From the NCBI GenBank assembly GCA_021796835.1, contig JAKABO010000017.1:1-47151 (forward strand): a stretch of DNA of 47,151 nucleotides. The letters run 5' to 3'. The stretch comes from Pseudomonadota bacterium (GTDB lineage Bacteria > Pseudomonadota > Gammaproteobacteria > Burkholderiales > Ferrovaceae). The notes under the pieces were generated by a model. That model made no database searches and was not told where the DNA came from. It worked only from the letters and a program-made list of their open reading frames with translations. This document shows, one piece after another, positions 38,349 through 46,110 of this stretch. Made by a program: the position numbers and the translations under genes. Each line of letters begins with the position of its first letter. Position 1 is the stretch's first letter.

Positions 38349-39859
38349 GAACGATCCTCCAGCCATGCCTGTACGATCCCTGCGTCACTGAAGGGCCGTG
38401 CCTCACCCTGTGCCAGAATCTGCACCGTTTCGTGCCCCTTTCCCGCAATCAGCACGACGTCCCCCGAACGGGCTGCCGCCAGCACACTCCGAATGGCTTT
38501 GGCCCGATCTTCCTCGATGAGGAAGGCAGGAGACTCCATCCCTTTTTCGATCTGCCGGAGAATATGATGGGGATCCTCATCGCGCGGGTTGTCGCTGGTC
38601 AGAACGACACGCTCTGCCCCCTGCTCTGCCACACGTCCCATCAACGGTCGTTTGCCCGCGTCCCGCCCCCCCCCGCAACCGAACACCACCCACAGCCTTC
38701 CGCCGCGCGCCACCCGACTGCGCAGGGTTTTCAGTGCGTGACCCAGCGCATCGGGCGTATGGGCGTAATCCACCACGATCCAGGGATGAACGCCTCCCCC
38801 AAAACCCTGCATGCGCCCTGCCGGAGCCACCAGGCGCGCGCTGGATTCTGCCAGAGCCGCCAGGGGAATTCCCTCCAGTAAGGCCGCGCCCAACACAGCG
38901 AGCAAATTGGACAAGTTATAGTCCCCCAGAACGGGGGCCTCGATATGCGCTTTTCCCCAGGGGCTGGTCAGTTCAAAACTCACGCCCCGAGGGGTCCAAT
39001 GGACGGAACCGGCCTCCAGTCGATCGATCGCCAGGTCCGCTGGCGCCGTTTTGCACGTGTAACCGATCACCCTGTCCGCAGCCCCTTCTTGCGGGTAAAG
39101 CATTTTCGCGAAAGGATCATCCAGATTGAGCAAGGCATAGTTGAGGGCAAAGTCGTGAAACAGGCGTGCCTTGGCTTCGCCATAGGCCGCCAATGTCCCG
39201 TGGTAATCCAGGTGATCCCGGGTCAAATTGGTAAAAATCGCCCCACGGAAGGTGACTCCAGCCACTCGCTCCTGCGCCAGCGCATGGGAGGACACTTCCA
39301 TGACGCAATGCTGCGCGCCCTGGTCCCGTACCCGCGCCAACCACGCCTGCAACTGGATGGGGTCGGGGGTCGTATGGGTCGAGGGCACCAGTTTTCCCGG
39401 AAAGCCGTTTCCCAGCGTACCGATCACCGCGCAGGAACCTCCCTGACATTCCAGCAGTTGCGCCAACCAGTGGCTGCAGGTGGTTTTTCCATTGGTCCCC
39501 GTCACCCCGATGACCCGCAGTGAGCGGGAAGGATGTCCCCACTGCTGTCCAGCCAGCGCACTGATCCGACCCCGCAGTCCCGGTACGGGACGATGGGGGA
39601 CCGACCATCCTTCCGCCCATTCAAAATGATCGCTTTCCCACAGCACATTGGCCGCGCCGCGCGCAATCGCCTCCGGAATATAACGCCGCCCGTCCTGAAC
39701 TTCTCCGGGATACGCCACAAAAGTCACCCCGGGTCGGACCAGCCGGCTGTCCGAGCACAGATCCAGGCAACGCATTCCCTCAACCCAAATGGGTTCGGGC
39801 CTGGCGACATTTTCCCCGTCCAGGCCCGCTGTTTGAACGATTTCCCCAGGGAGACTCAT
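38345..39859 (-). CDS. murE: UDP-MurNAc-tripeptide synthetase MurE (meso-DAP type)
   Basis: Adds the third residue to UDP-MurNAc-Ala-Glu. The motif DNPR at 423-426 (SDNPRDEDP) marks meso-diaminopimelate specificity, consistent with the dap genes in the same window. The P-loop is VTGTNGKTT (about 117-125); other blocks are STHTTPD, MEVSSHAL and NLTRDHLDYHG with the carbamylated-lysine region following. The length of 504 residues is normal. ATG 39859 overlaps the ftsI stop; its stop overlaps murF. Confidence 0.97.
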   Translation of the reverse strand: MSLPGEIVQTAGLDGENVARPEPIWVEGMRCLDLCSDSRLVRPGVTFVAYPGEVQDGRRYIPEAIARGAANVLWESDHFEWAEGWSVPHRPVPGLRGRISALAGQQWGHPSRSLRVIGVTGTNGKTTCSHWLAQLLECQGGSCAVIGTLGNGFPGKLVPSTHTTPDPIQLQAWLARVRDQGAQHCVMEVSSHALAQERVAGVTFRGAIFTNLTRDHLDYHGTLAAYGEAKARLFHDFALNYALLNLDDPFAKMLYPQEGAADRVIGYTCKTAPADLAIDRLEAGSVHWTPRGVSFELTSPWGKAHIEAPVLGDYNLSNLLAVLGAALLEGIPLAALAESSARLVAPAGRMQGFGGGVHPWIVVDYAHTPDALGHALKTLRSRVARGGRLWVVFGCGGGRDAGKRPLMGRVAEQGAERVVLTSDNPRDEDPHHILRQIEKGMESPAFLIEEDRAKAIRSVLAAARSGDVVLIAGKGHETVQILAQGEARPFSDAGIVQAWLEDRS

Positions 39860-41592
39860 GTATGGTGGCCCTCGGCAGAACCCGGAGAACTGGCGATGGT
39901 GGGCGGCGCCGGCGCATCGGGCGGAATGTCCAGAAGTTGCATGATTTCGCCGGTCAGTGCAGAGAATACTGGCGCCGCCACTTGTCCCCCATAGTACCGG
40001 CTCCCCGCCGGTTCATCGATCATGACGGCCACCACGATGCGCGGCGCGGAGACCGGCGCAAACCCGATGAAAGACGCCACATATTTGTTCACATAATGTC
40101 CCCGCGCGACCTTATGGGCCGTACCCGTCTTACCCGCCACCCGATAGCCTGCGACCCGTGCTTCAGGCGCCGTTCCTTCTGCACTTACCACGGTTTCGAG
40201 CATGGCTGTGACCTCCCGCGCCGTACGCACGGACAATACCGGGCGCCCCGAAGGAATGGCACTCACCTTGATCAGGGACAGGGGACGCAGGATTCCGTCA
40301 TTGGGAAATACCGTATAAGCCCGCGCCATCTGTACCAGACTCACGGTCATGCCATTGCCAAAGGCCATCGTCGCCTGTTCGATGGGTTTCCAGTTCTGGT
40401 AGGGACGCAGCCGCCCTCCGGCCTCTCCGGGGAAACCCAAGCGGGGTTTCTGACCGAATCCCACATCCGTAAAGAGATCCCACATCTTTACCGGGGGCAA
40501 ATCCAGCGCAATCCGTGCGGCACCCACATTGCTGGAATGTTCGATCACTTCGGAGACGGTGTAGGATTCAGCCACATGGTCATCATGAATCAGGTGATTG
40601 GCAATGGCCAATACCCCTCCGTGGGTGGAAATCACCGTATCGGGCCGAACCGTGCCCGCCTCCAGAGCCGCCGCAATGGTAAAGGGTTTGACGGTCGAAC
40701 CCGGTTCATAGGTGTCTGTAATGGCGCGGTTGCGTAATTCCGCCCCTGACAGGCCTCCCCTTTGATTGGGGTCATAGTCGGGACTGTTGACCAGCGCCAA
40801 CACCTCGCCAGTACGACTGTCCAGCACCACGATGGCCCCTGCCTTGGCATGGCTGGATTCAATGGCCCGATGAAGTTCGCGGGCGGCCAGATGCTGGATG
40901 CGCGCATCCACGCTCAGCGAGACGTCCTGTCCCTGACGCGGCGAGCGGATGTTTTCCACATCTTCGATCACGTGTCCGGCACGGTCCCGAATCACCCGGC
41001 GCGCACCCGCCAATCCCTCGAGTTGTGCCTGGTAAGTCAACTCCACCCCTTCCTGACCCTTGTCATCTGCGTCCGTAAAGCCCACCAGATGCGCCATTTC
41101 GCTGGATTTTGGATAGGCTCGATGAAAACCGTGCTGCAGATAGATCCCGGGGATCTTGAGATCCATCACGCGCTTGGCCTCATCGGGCGGCAATTGCCGT
41201 TTCAGGTAAACGACCCCATCCTCACCTTTCAGGCGGCGTGCAATCTCCACGGGGTTTTCGTTCAAACAGCGGGCCAGTGCGCGGCTTTGGGCCTCATCGA
41301 TCTGGAGATCTTCGCGATTGGCCCAAACCGACACGGCGGGGATGCTGATGGCCAGAGCCTGACCATTGCGGTCCCGAATGATCCCCCGACTGGCAGGAAT
41401 CGGGAGGACCCGACTGTATCGCTCCTCCCCTTTCTGTTGCAGAAAATCTGCATGTATCCCCTGCAACCAGAAGGCACGCCCGCCCAGCACCAGAAAGCCG
41501 CTCAACAACAGCCCCTGGATCAGGAATGAACGCCAGCGTTCCAGTCGGATCTCCAGTTTTCCGATCCTGGGAATTCCCTTGCGCCCTTTCAT
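39856..41592 (-). CDS. ftsI: Septal transpeptidase FtsI (PBP3)
   Basis: Class B penicillin-binding protein that cross-links septal peptidoglycan, partner of FtsW. The 578-residue protein has one N-terminal membrane helix (about 23-42), a pedestal domain, and the transpeptidase domain with Ser299-x-x-Lys302 (GSTVKPF), Ser353-x-Asn355 (HSSNVG), and Lys488-Thr-Gly-Thr (AGKTGTAHK). ATG 41592 overlaps the ftsL stop (ATGA). Confidence 0.98.
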   Translation of the reverse strand: MKGRKGIPRIGKLEIRLERWRSFLIQGLLLSGFLVLGGRAFWLQGIHADFLQQKGEERYSRVLPIPASRGIIRDRNGQALAISIPAVSVWANREDLQIDEAQSRALARCLNENPVEIARRLKGEDGVVYLKRQLPPDEAKRVMDLKIPGIYLQHGFHRAYPKSSEMAHLVGFTDADDKGQEGVELTYQAQLEGLAGARRVIRDRAGHVIEDVENIRSPRQGQDVSLSVDARIQHLAARELHRAIESSHAKAGAIVVLDSRTGEVLALVNSPDYDPNQRGGLSGAELRNRAITDTYEPGSTVKPFTIAAALEAGTVRPDTVISTHGGVLAIANHLIHDDHVAESYTVSEVIEHSSNVGAARIALDLPPVKMWDLFTDVGFGQKPRLGFPGEAGGRLRPYQNWKPIEQATMAFGNGMTVSLVQMARAYTVFPNDGILRPLSLIKVSAIPSGRPVLSVRTAREVTAMLETVVSAEGTAPEARVAGYRVAGKTGTAHKVARGHYVNKYVASFIGFAPVSAPRIVVAVMIDEPAGSRYYGGQVAAPVFSALTGEIMQLLDIPPDAPAPPTIASSPGSAEGHHT

Positions 41593-41876
41593 CGCGTTTC
41601 ACCCCGGGCCAGCGGCGCCACCACCAGCAAACGTTTCTGGGCGGGCGCAGGCAATTGCATACCCAGTTCATGCAAGGCATGCGCCTCGATGCGGTGGCTC
41701 GCGGAGAGCGTGCCCTCCTCGATCTGCAACTGGTCGCCCTCGGTTTGCAACTGCACCTGACGGTCCTTTTCCTGCTGCAAATCGATATACCGTCGACGGG
41801 TCTCCTGCTGGCTCTGGATCACACCCAGGGCCAGGCTCATGACCAACAGAAAGAGCAGTCCATCGCGTCGTGTCAT
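41589..41876 (-). CDS. ftsL: Cell division protein FtsL
   Basis: Small bitopic divisome protein that activates FtsW/FtsI with FtsB and FtsQ. The 95-residue protein has a short basic N-terminus (MTRRDG), one membrane helix (about 6-22), and a periplasmic coiled coil (about 23-60) rich in Gln/Glu/Arg (QSQQETRRRYIDLQQEKDR). The sequence itself is poorly conserved; size, topology and position between rsmH and ftsI decide the call. It overlaps both neighbours by ATGA. Confidence 0.92.
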   Translation of the reverse strand: MTRRDGLLFLLVMSLALGVIQSQQETRRRYIDLQQEKDRQVQLQTEGDQLQIEEGTLSASHRIEAHALHELGMQLPAPAQKRLLVVAPLARGETR

Positions 41877-42817
41877 GCGCCCGTCCTTTCCGCGACGCGC
41901 AGAATGGCACTCCGGCTACGTGGGTTACGGACCACCTCGGCCTGGCTGGCCCGTTGGGCCCGCCCTACCAGGCGCAACTGCGGCGCAGGCCGGTCGGATT
42001 CGCGCACGGCCATACCCCGAGGAATCTCCGGTGGACGGGCATGGGCCTGAAAATAGCGTTTGACCATCCGGTCTTCGAGCGAATGAAAACTGATGACGAC
42101 CAGGCGCCCTCCGCGCTTCAACACGCGCAGGGCCTGAGGAAGTACCGCCGCCAATTCATCCAGTTCACGATTGACATGCAGGCGAATCGCCTGAAATGTC
42201 CGGGTCGCCGGGTCCTGACCCGCTTCTCGCGTGCGCACGGCAGTGGCCACGATCTGGGCCAACTGGCGCGTCGTTTCGAGTGGTCGCTGGGCACGGGCCT
42301 GAACGATGGCACGGGCCACCTGCCGGGCGAAACGCTCCTCGCCCAACGTATGAATGACCTCGGCCAGTTCTTTTTCACCCACCTGATTGAGCCAGACCGC
42401 GGCCGTCATCCCTTCGCCCGGGTCCATCCGCATGTCCAGGGGACCTTCCTGACGAAAACTGAATCCACGCTCGGCCTGATCCAGTTGGGGCGAGGATACG
42501 CCCAGGTCCAGAAGTATCCCGTCCACTCCTGCGATCCCCAGGGAGAGAAGAACCTCTTCCAGTTGAGAGAACCGTGCCTGACGCAAAATCAGGCGAGAAT
42601 CCTGCAATGCCTGGCGACCTGCGGTGATGGCCGCCGGGTCCCGGTCCAGCGCCACGACCCGACCGGTTGAGGCCATTTCCTGCAAAATGCGCTGACTATG
42701 CCCCCCCCGCCCAAAGGTCCCATCCACGTAAATCCCTTCCGGGTGCAGATCGAGTGCCTGCACCGCCTCCTGGAGCAGAACGCTGTGATGAATCCCTGAA
42801 TTGAGTGACTGGGCCAT
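41873..42817 (-). CDS. rsmH: 16S rRNA m4C1402 methyltransferase RsmH (MraW)
   Basis: SAM-dependent methylase of C1402 in the ribosomal P site. The 314-residue protein has HHSVLLQEAVQAL, motif I YVDGTFGRGGHSQRIL (about 31-46), LDLGVSSPQLDQAERGFSF, AIRLHVNRELDEL, and ISFHSLEDRMVKRYF near the C-terminus. The frame runs upstream to 43300, but the conserved start is ATG 42817, five bases after the mraZ stop. Its stop overlaps ftsL. Confidence 0.97.
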   Translation of the reverse strand: MAQSLNSGIHHSVLLQEAVQALDLHPEGIYVDGTFGRGGHSQRILQEMASTGRVVALDRDPAAITAGRQALQDSRLILRQARFSQLEEVLLSLGIAGVDGILLDLGVSSPQLDQAERGFSFRQEGPLDMRMDPGEGMTAAVWLNQVGEKELAEVIHTLGEERFARQVARAIVQARAQRPLETTRQLAQIVATAVRTREAGQDPATRTFQAIRLHVNRELDELAAVLPQALRVLKRGGRLVVISFHSLEDRMVKRYFQAHARPPEIPRGMAVRESDRPAPQLRLVGRAQRASQAEVVRNPRSRSAILRVAERTGA

Positions 42818-42822
42818 GAGAA

Positions 42823-43269
42823 TCAGAACGAAAGGGATTCCAGGCCAGCGGGCACCAACCCTGCCCCCAGACGTTCGATTTCGGCAAACTGTTCTTCCCA
42901 GGCAGCCGGTGCCCACAACTTGAAATGACTGCCCTGTCCAAACATCATCACCTCCCGCTCGATCCGGGAAAAACGACGCAAGGCCGGCGACACCAGCACC
43001 CGCCCGGCACTGTCCATTTCCACATCGTCGGCATGCCCTACCAACAACCCTTGAAGCAATGTGGTTTGACGATCCAGACCGGAAGTCTTCATGATGGCGT
43101 CCCGAATGGGTTCCCAGGCAGGACGGGGATAGAGGAGAAGACAACGATGGGGATGGGCCGTGATCACCAACTGCCCTTCCGATTGGGCACGAAGAATCTC
43201 GCGGTAGCGCGTGGGAATCGCCAACCGTCCTTTGGAATCCAGGCTGATTTCTGATGGCCCTTGGAACAC
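42823..43269 (-). CDS. mraZ: Transcriptional regulator MraZ
   Basis: First gene of the dcw cluster; ring-forming AbrB-fold repressor that binds repeats in its own promoter. The 148-residue protein has two SpoVT/AbrB-like halves, each with the DxxxR motif: SLDSKGRLAIPTRYR (Asp11, Arg15) and EMDSAGRVLVSP. Homologues start MF(R/Q)G, so I take GTG 43269, preceded by a GGGGG SD about six bases upstream. GTG 43275 is an alternative two codons earlier. Its predicted binding repeats lie just upstream. Confidence 0.94.
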   Translation of the reverse strand: MFQGPSEISLDSKGRLAIPTRYREILRAQSEGQLVITAHPHRCLLLYPRPAWEPIRDAIMKTSGLDRQTTLLQGLLVGHADDVEMDSAGRVLVSPALRRFSRIEREVMMFGQGSHFKLWAPAAWEEQFAEIERLGAGLVPAGLESLSF

Positions 43270-43294
43270 ACACACCCCCAACCGGAAAAGATCC

Positions 43295-43329
43295 CCCCAC
43301 AAATTCCCATTAATTCCTACTTTTCGCCA
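43295..43329 (-). promoter_or_regulatory. MraZ-binding repeats upstream of mraZ
   Basis: On the minus strand four pentamers sit exactly ten bases apart: TGGCG (43329-43325), TAGGA (43319-43315), TGGGA (43309-43305) and TGGGG (43299-43295). The last two fit the TGGGN boxes with five-base spacers described for MraZ in E. coli; the first two are degenerate. They lie right after the -10 box, where a bound MraZ ring would block initiation. Autorepression is inferred. Confidence 0.7.
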
Positions 43330-43357
43330 CTATAGGCTAAGCCATGAGGCGGGTCAA
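43329..43357 (-). promoter_or_regulatory. Main dcw promoter (Pmra)
   Basis: TTGACC (43357-43352), a 17-base spacer, and TATAGT (43334-43329) give a near-consensus sigma-70 promoter reading into mraZ. Transcription should start near 43322, leaving a leader of roughly 50 bases that contains the MraZ repeats. Confidence 0.8.
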
Positions 43358-43418
43358 GGGAGAAACCGCCCAAAAAACCGAAGGATGGGAACCATTTTTT
43401 GCAAGCCCGACTCTGAAC

Positions 43419-43448
43419 TTGAAAATAGGAAGCATTCTCGTTTAAAAT
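43419..43448 (+). promoter_or_regulatory. feoAB promoter
   Basis: TTGAAA (43419-43424), an 18-base spacer and TAAAAT (43443-43448) form a good sigma-70 promoter. Transcription would start near 43455, about 19 bases before the feoA ATG, with SD AGAGAGGA about 11 bases upstream of the ATG. It is divergent from the dcw promoter, about 60 bases away. Confidence 0.7.
43421..43439. promoter_or_regulatory. Fur-box-like operator over the feo promoter
   Basis: GAAAATAGGAAGCATTCTC matches the 19-base Fur consensus (GATAATGATAATCATTATC) at 13 of 19 positions. It covers most of the -35 and spacer of the feoA promoter, the expected place for iron-dependent repression. Fur binding is inferred. Confidence 0.55.
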
Positions 43449-43473
43449 CCCCCCAGAGAGGACTCGTGCATTC

Positions 43474-43746
43474 ATGAAAAATAGAATCTTTCGCGTCACC
43501 CACATGGCGCCCGGAGAATCCGGAACCATTACCCAGGTCGGCCTGGACGAGGGAGCGGATGTCCGTCTGGGCGAGGATGGCGTGCGTCGCCTCGTGGAAC
43601 TGGGTTTCATCCCCGGAGAACATCTGCGCGTGATCCGGCGCGGCTTCCCCAGCGGGGACCCGATTGCCGTACGGGTAGGAAATTCCACTTTTGCCTTGCG
43701 CCGAACCGAAGCGTCAGCGATCAAGGTCATCCGGGACGACGCATGA
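43474..43746 (+). CDS. feoA: Ferrous iron transport protein FeoA
   Basis: Small cytoplasmic SH3-like protein required with FeoB for Fe(II) uptake. The 90-residue protein has MAPGESGTITQVGLDEG, RRLVELGFIPGEHLRVIRRG and DPIAVRVGNSTFALRRTEASAIKV, the typical FeoA fold blocks. A short N-terminal tail precedes them. Its stop overlaps feoB as ATGA. Regulation by iron through Fur is suggested by the operator-like site just upstream. Confidence 0.94.
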   Translation: MKNRIFRVTHMAPGESGTITQVGLDEGADVRLGEDGVRRLVELGFIPGEHLRVIRRGFPSGDPIAVRVGNSTFALRRTEASAIKVIRDDA

Positions 43747-45608
43747 GTCATTCCACGGTTGCCGCATTGGTTGGGGCCCCCAATTGCGGGAAAACCGCCC
43801 TGTTCAACCGACTCACGGGAAGCCACCAAAAAGTGGCCAACTACGCAGGCGTCACCGTGGAACGCAAGGAGGGCTCTCTCACTTCGCCTCAGGGCAAGCG
43901 AATCCAAATTCTGGACTTGCCAGGCACCTATAGCCTGACCCCCACCTCGCTCGATGAATCCATCACGCGCCGGGCCGTCCTGGGCCAGTTACAGGATGAA
44001 GCCCCGCCAGAATTGCTGGTCTGCGTGGTGGACGCCACCAACCTGCGTCTGCACCTGCGTCTGGTACTGGAACTGAAACGCCTGGGACGTCCGCTGGTTC
44101 TGGCCCTCAACATGATGGATCTGGCACGCAGCCACGGGATTCTCATCGATGTTCCCGCCTTGTCCCGCGAACTCGACCTGCCGGTGGTGGAAACCATCGC
44201 AGTGGACAGCGGTGGGGCAGCGAATCTGGTGGACTTCATCGACCGGAACATGCCATTTACCACGCCTGACGGACCCGCGGCCTGGAAAGACCCGACCCCC
44301 CAGGAACTCCAGTCCATCCAGTTACGCGTGCGCGCCATTCTGGCCGCGACCTGTGATGAATCGAAGCGCGATGACCACTGGAACGAACGCATCGATCGGG
44401 TGATCATGCATCCCTTATGGGGAATGCTCATTCTCGCCCTGGTCCTGTTCCTGACCTTTCAGGCGGTTTTCAGTTGGGCGGCCATTCCCATGGACCTGAT
44501 CAAGGGATTGGTCGGAATCGCCGTGGACTGGGTGCACCAGACCTTGCCCGCTGGCCTGTTGCGCAGCCTCCTGGCCGACGGGATCCTGAGTGGCGCGGGC
44601 AGCGTTCTGATGTTCCTGCCCCAAATCCTGATCCTGTTTGCCTTCATCCTGGCACTGGAGGACTCGGGCTACCTGCCCCGGGCTGCTTTCCTGCTGGACC
44701 GCATCATGGGCACCGTCGGTCTGTCCGGACGCTCCTTCATCCCCCTCCTGTCCAGTTTTGCCTGCGCCATCCCCGGCATCATGGCGACGCGCACCATCCA
44801 AAACCCAAGGGATCGTCTGACCACCATCCTGATTGCGCCCCTGATGACCTGTTCAGCCCGGCTTCCCGTCTATGCATTGCTGATTTCGGCTTTCATCCCC
44901 AATCGTCCGGTACTGGATCTGTTCAACCTGCAAGGGGTGGTTCTGTTCCTTCTCTACTGTGCGGGAATCATTTCGGCCATGGGCGTTGCCCTGATCATGA
45001 AACAACGTGCCCGCCATCGTTACCAGGCCTTGATGATGGAACTGCCTGCCTACCGCTTGCCCAACCCGCGCAACCTGGTCATGGGTCTGGTAGAACGGGG
45101 GGCACTGTTTGTTACGCGTACGGGCACCATCATCCTGCCCATCACCATCGTCATCTGGTTTTTGAGCGCCTTCCCTCTCCCCCCTGCAGGTCTGGTCGGC
45201 CCTGCCATCCGCCACAGTTTTGCGGGCATGATCGGCCAGTTCCTCGGGGTATTTTTTTCTCCCATCGGGTTCAACTGGCAAATCTGTATTGCGCTGATTC
45301 CGGGAATGGTCGCTCGGGAAGTGGCGGTGGGCGCATTGGGAACGGTCTATTCCCTGTCCGGGGAAGGCGGCAACAGCGTCAGCGAGGCGCTCGCCCCCGT
45401 GCTTGCCCATTCCTGGAGCCTACCCACTGCACTGGCCTTGCTGGCCTGGTACGTCTATGCCCCCCAATGTGTCGCCACCCTGAGCGCAGTGCGGCGTGAA
45501 ACGGGGTCCTGGCGCATCCCCTCTCTCATGCTCGTCTATCTCTTCGGACTGGCTTACGGAGCGGCTTTCATCACCTATCATGTCGCATTGGCCTTCACAG
45601 GAGCGTAA
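43743..45608 (+). CDS. feoB: Ferrous iron transporter FeoB
   Basis: GTPase-linked inner-membrane Fe(II) transporter. The 621-residue protein opens with a G domain: G1 GAPNCGKT at 11-18, G2 region Y.GVTVERKEG, G3 DLPGTYSL, G4 NMMD. A helical GDI-like domain follows, then about eight or nine membrane segments with the two Gate regions (SFACAIPGIMATRTI and, in the second half, GMVAREVAVGALG). It is shorter than E. coli FeoB (773), within the family range. No FeoC winged-helix gene follows; instead a 44-residue Cys-rich membrane protein does. Confidence 0.97.
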   Translation: MSHSTVAALVGAPNCGKTALFNRLTGSHQKVANYAGVTVERKEGSLTSPQGKRIQILDLPGTYSLTPTSLDESITRRAVLGQLQDEAPPELLVCVVDATNLRLHLRLVLELKRLGRPLVLALNMMDLARSHGILIDVPALSRELDLPVVETIAVDSGGAANLVDFIDRNMPFTTPDGPAAWKDPTPQELQSIQLRVRAILAATCDESKRDDHWNERIDRVIMHPLWGMLILALVLFLTFQAVFSWAAIPMDLIKGLVGIAVDWVHQTLPAGLLRSLLADGILSGAGSVLMFLPQILILFAFILALEDSGYLPRAAFLLDRIMGTVGLSGRSFIPLLSSFACAIPGIMATRTIQNPRDRLTTILIAPLMTCSARLPVYALLISAFIPNRPVLDLFNLQGVVLFLLYCAGIISAMGVALIMKQRARHRYQALMMELPAYRLPNPRNLVMGLVERGALFVTRTGTIILPITIVIWFLSAFPLPPAGLVGPAIRHSFAGMIGQFLGVFFSPIGFNWQICIALIPGMVAREVAVGALGTVYSLSGEGGNSVSEALAPVLAHSWSLPTALALLAWYVYAPQCVATLSAVRRETGSWRIPSLMLVYLFGLAYGAAFITYHVALAFTGA

Positions 45609-45610
45609 CC

Positions 45611-45745
45611 ATGTGGGATACCCTGATCACCCTGGCCATCGTGGCCGCTGCCATCGTTTACTCGATACGCCGTATTTTTTTCGGTTCCCACTGCGCAGGC
45701 AAGGACTGCAAACGTTGCAGCCCTCCCACGAAACCCGGTCACTGA
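45611..45745 (+). CDS. Small FeoB-associated Cys-rich membrane protein (candidate)
   Basis: A 44-residue ORF starting two bases after the feoB stop. It has one hydrophobic helix (residues 3-19, LITLAIVAAAIVYSI core), basic residues just after it (RR), then Cys28, Cys33 and Cys36 in a CX4CX2C pattern, ending in a Lys/Pro/His tail. The architecture matches the 'FeoB-associated Cys-rich membrane protein' group (Pfam FeoB_associated) in size, topology, cysteine clustering and location. Most pipelines may skip it for length. A metal- or redox-sensing role in Fe(II) transport is only a guess. Confidence 0.75.
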   Translation: MWDTLITLAIVAAAIVYSIRRIFFGSHCAGKDCKRCSPPTKPGH

Positions 45746-45756
45746 ACCCAAAGAGG

Positions 45757-46110
45757 TGGGGAAGTCGATCTGTAAGCCGGGTTCTGTCTGGGACAGTCAT
45801 TCCTCTAGGCCGCCAGTTACCTGACGGCTCCAGCAACCTACCCGGAAGCGGCGCGAGCCACGCCAATGCTTCCCTATTTGGTCTTGCTCCGGATGGGGTT
45901 TGACCTGCCGTCAGCGTTACCGCCTCCGCGGTGCGCTCTTACCGCACCTTTTCACCCTTGCCGTCATCCTTTCGGATGCTTGGGCGGTCTAAGTCTCTGT
46001 ATCACTTTCCATGGCCTCGCGACCTCCGGCCGTTAGCCGGCATCCTGCTCTGTGGAGCCCGGACTTTCCTCCCCGGGATGAATCCCGCGGCGACTGTCCA
46101 ATCCACTTCC
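45757..46110 (-). ncRNA. rnpB: RNase P RNA, bacterial type A
   Basis: Catalytic RNA of RNase P, which matures tRNA 5' ends with RnpA protein. Minus-strand hallmarks: GAGGAAAGTCCGGGC (46071-46057, 5' P4 strand and CRI), AAGGGTGAAAAGGTGCGGTAAGAGCGCACCG-type region in the middle, AGACCAAATAGGG, GGCCTAGA.GAATGACTG, and ACAGAACCCGGCTTAC (45787-45772, 3' P4 strand). The ends pair as P1: GGAAGU...GAU with AUC...ACUUCC. The type A layout is like E. coli M1 RNA. The 3' boundary is uncertain by a few bases, and no clear intrinsic terminator follows. Its first 78 bases also encode the pyrC C-terminus. Confidence 0.97.

Noticed and set aside
41873-43300. 475-residue version of RsmH starting at 43300
   Set aside because: The extra 161 residues lie in another frame of mraZ and match no methyltransferase N-terminus; ATG 42817 begins the conserved RsmH sequence.
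43276-43309. Possible G-quadruplex in the mraZ leader
   Set aside because: The G-runs are separated by a long loop, so the standard four-run motif is not met; the MraZ repeat explanation accounts for the G-runs better.
45700-45757. Intrinsic terminator for rnpB or the feo operon
   Set aside because: Only short stems (CTGCAA/TTGCAG and CCCAC/GTGGG) without a U-run are visible, so I do not call a terminator here.
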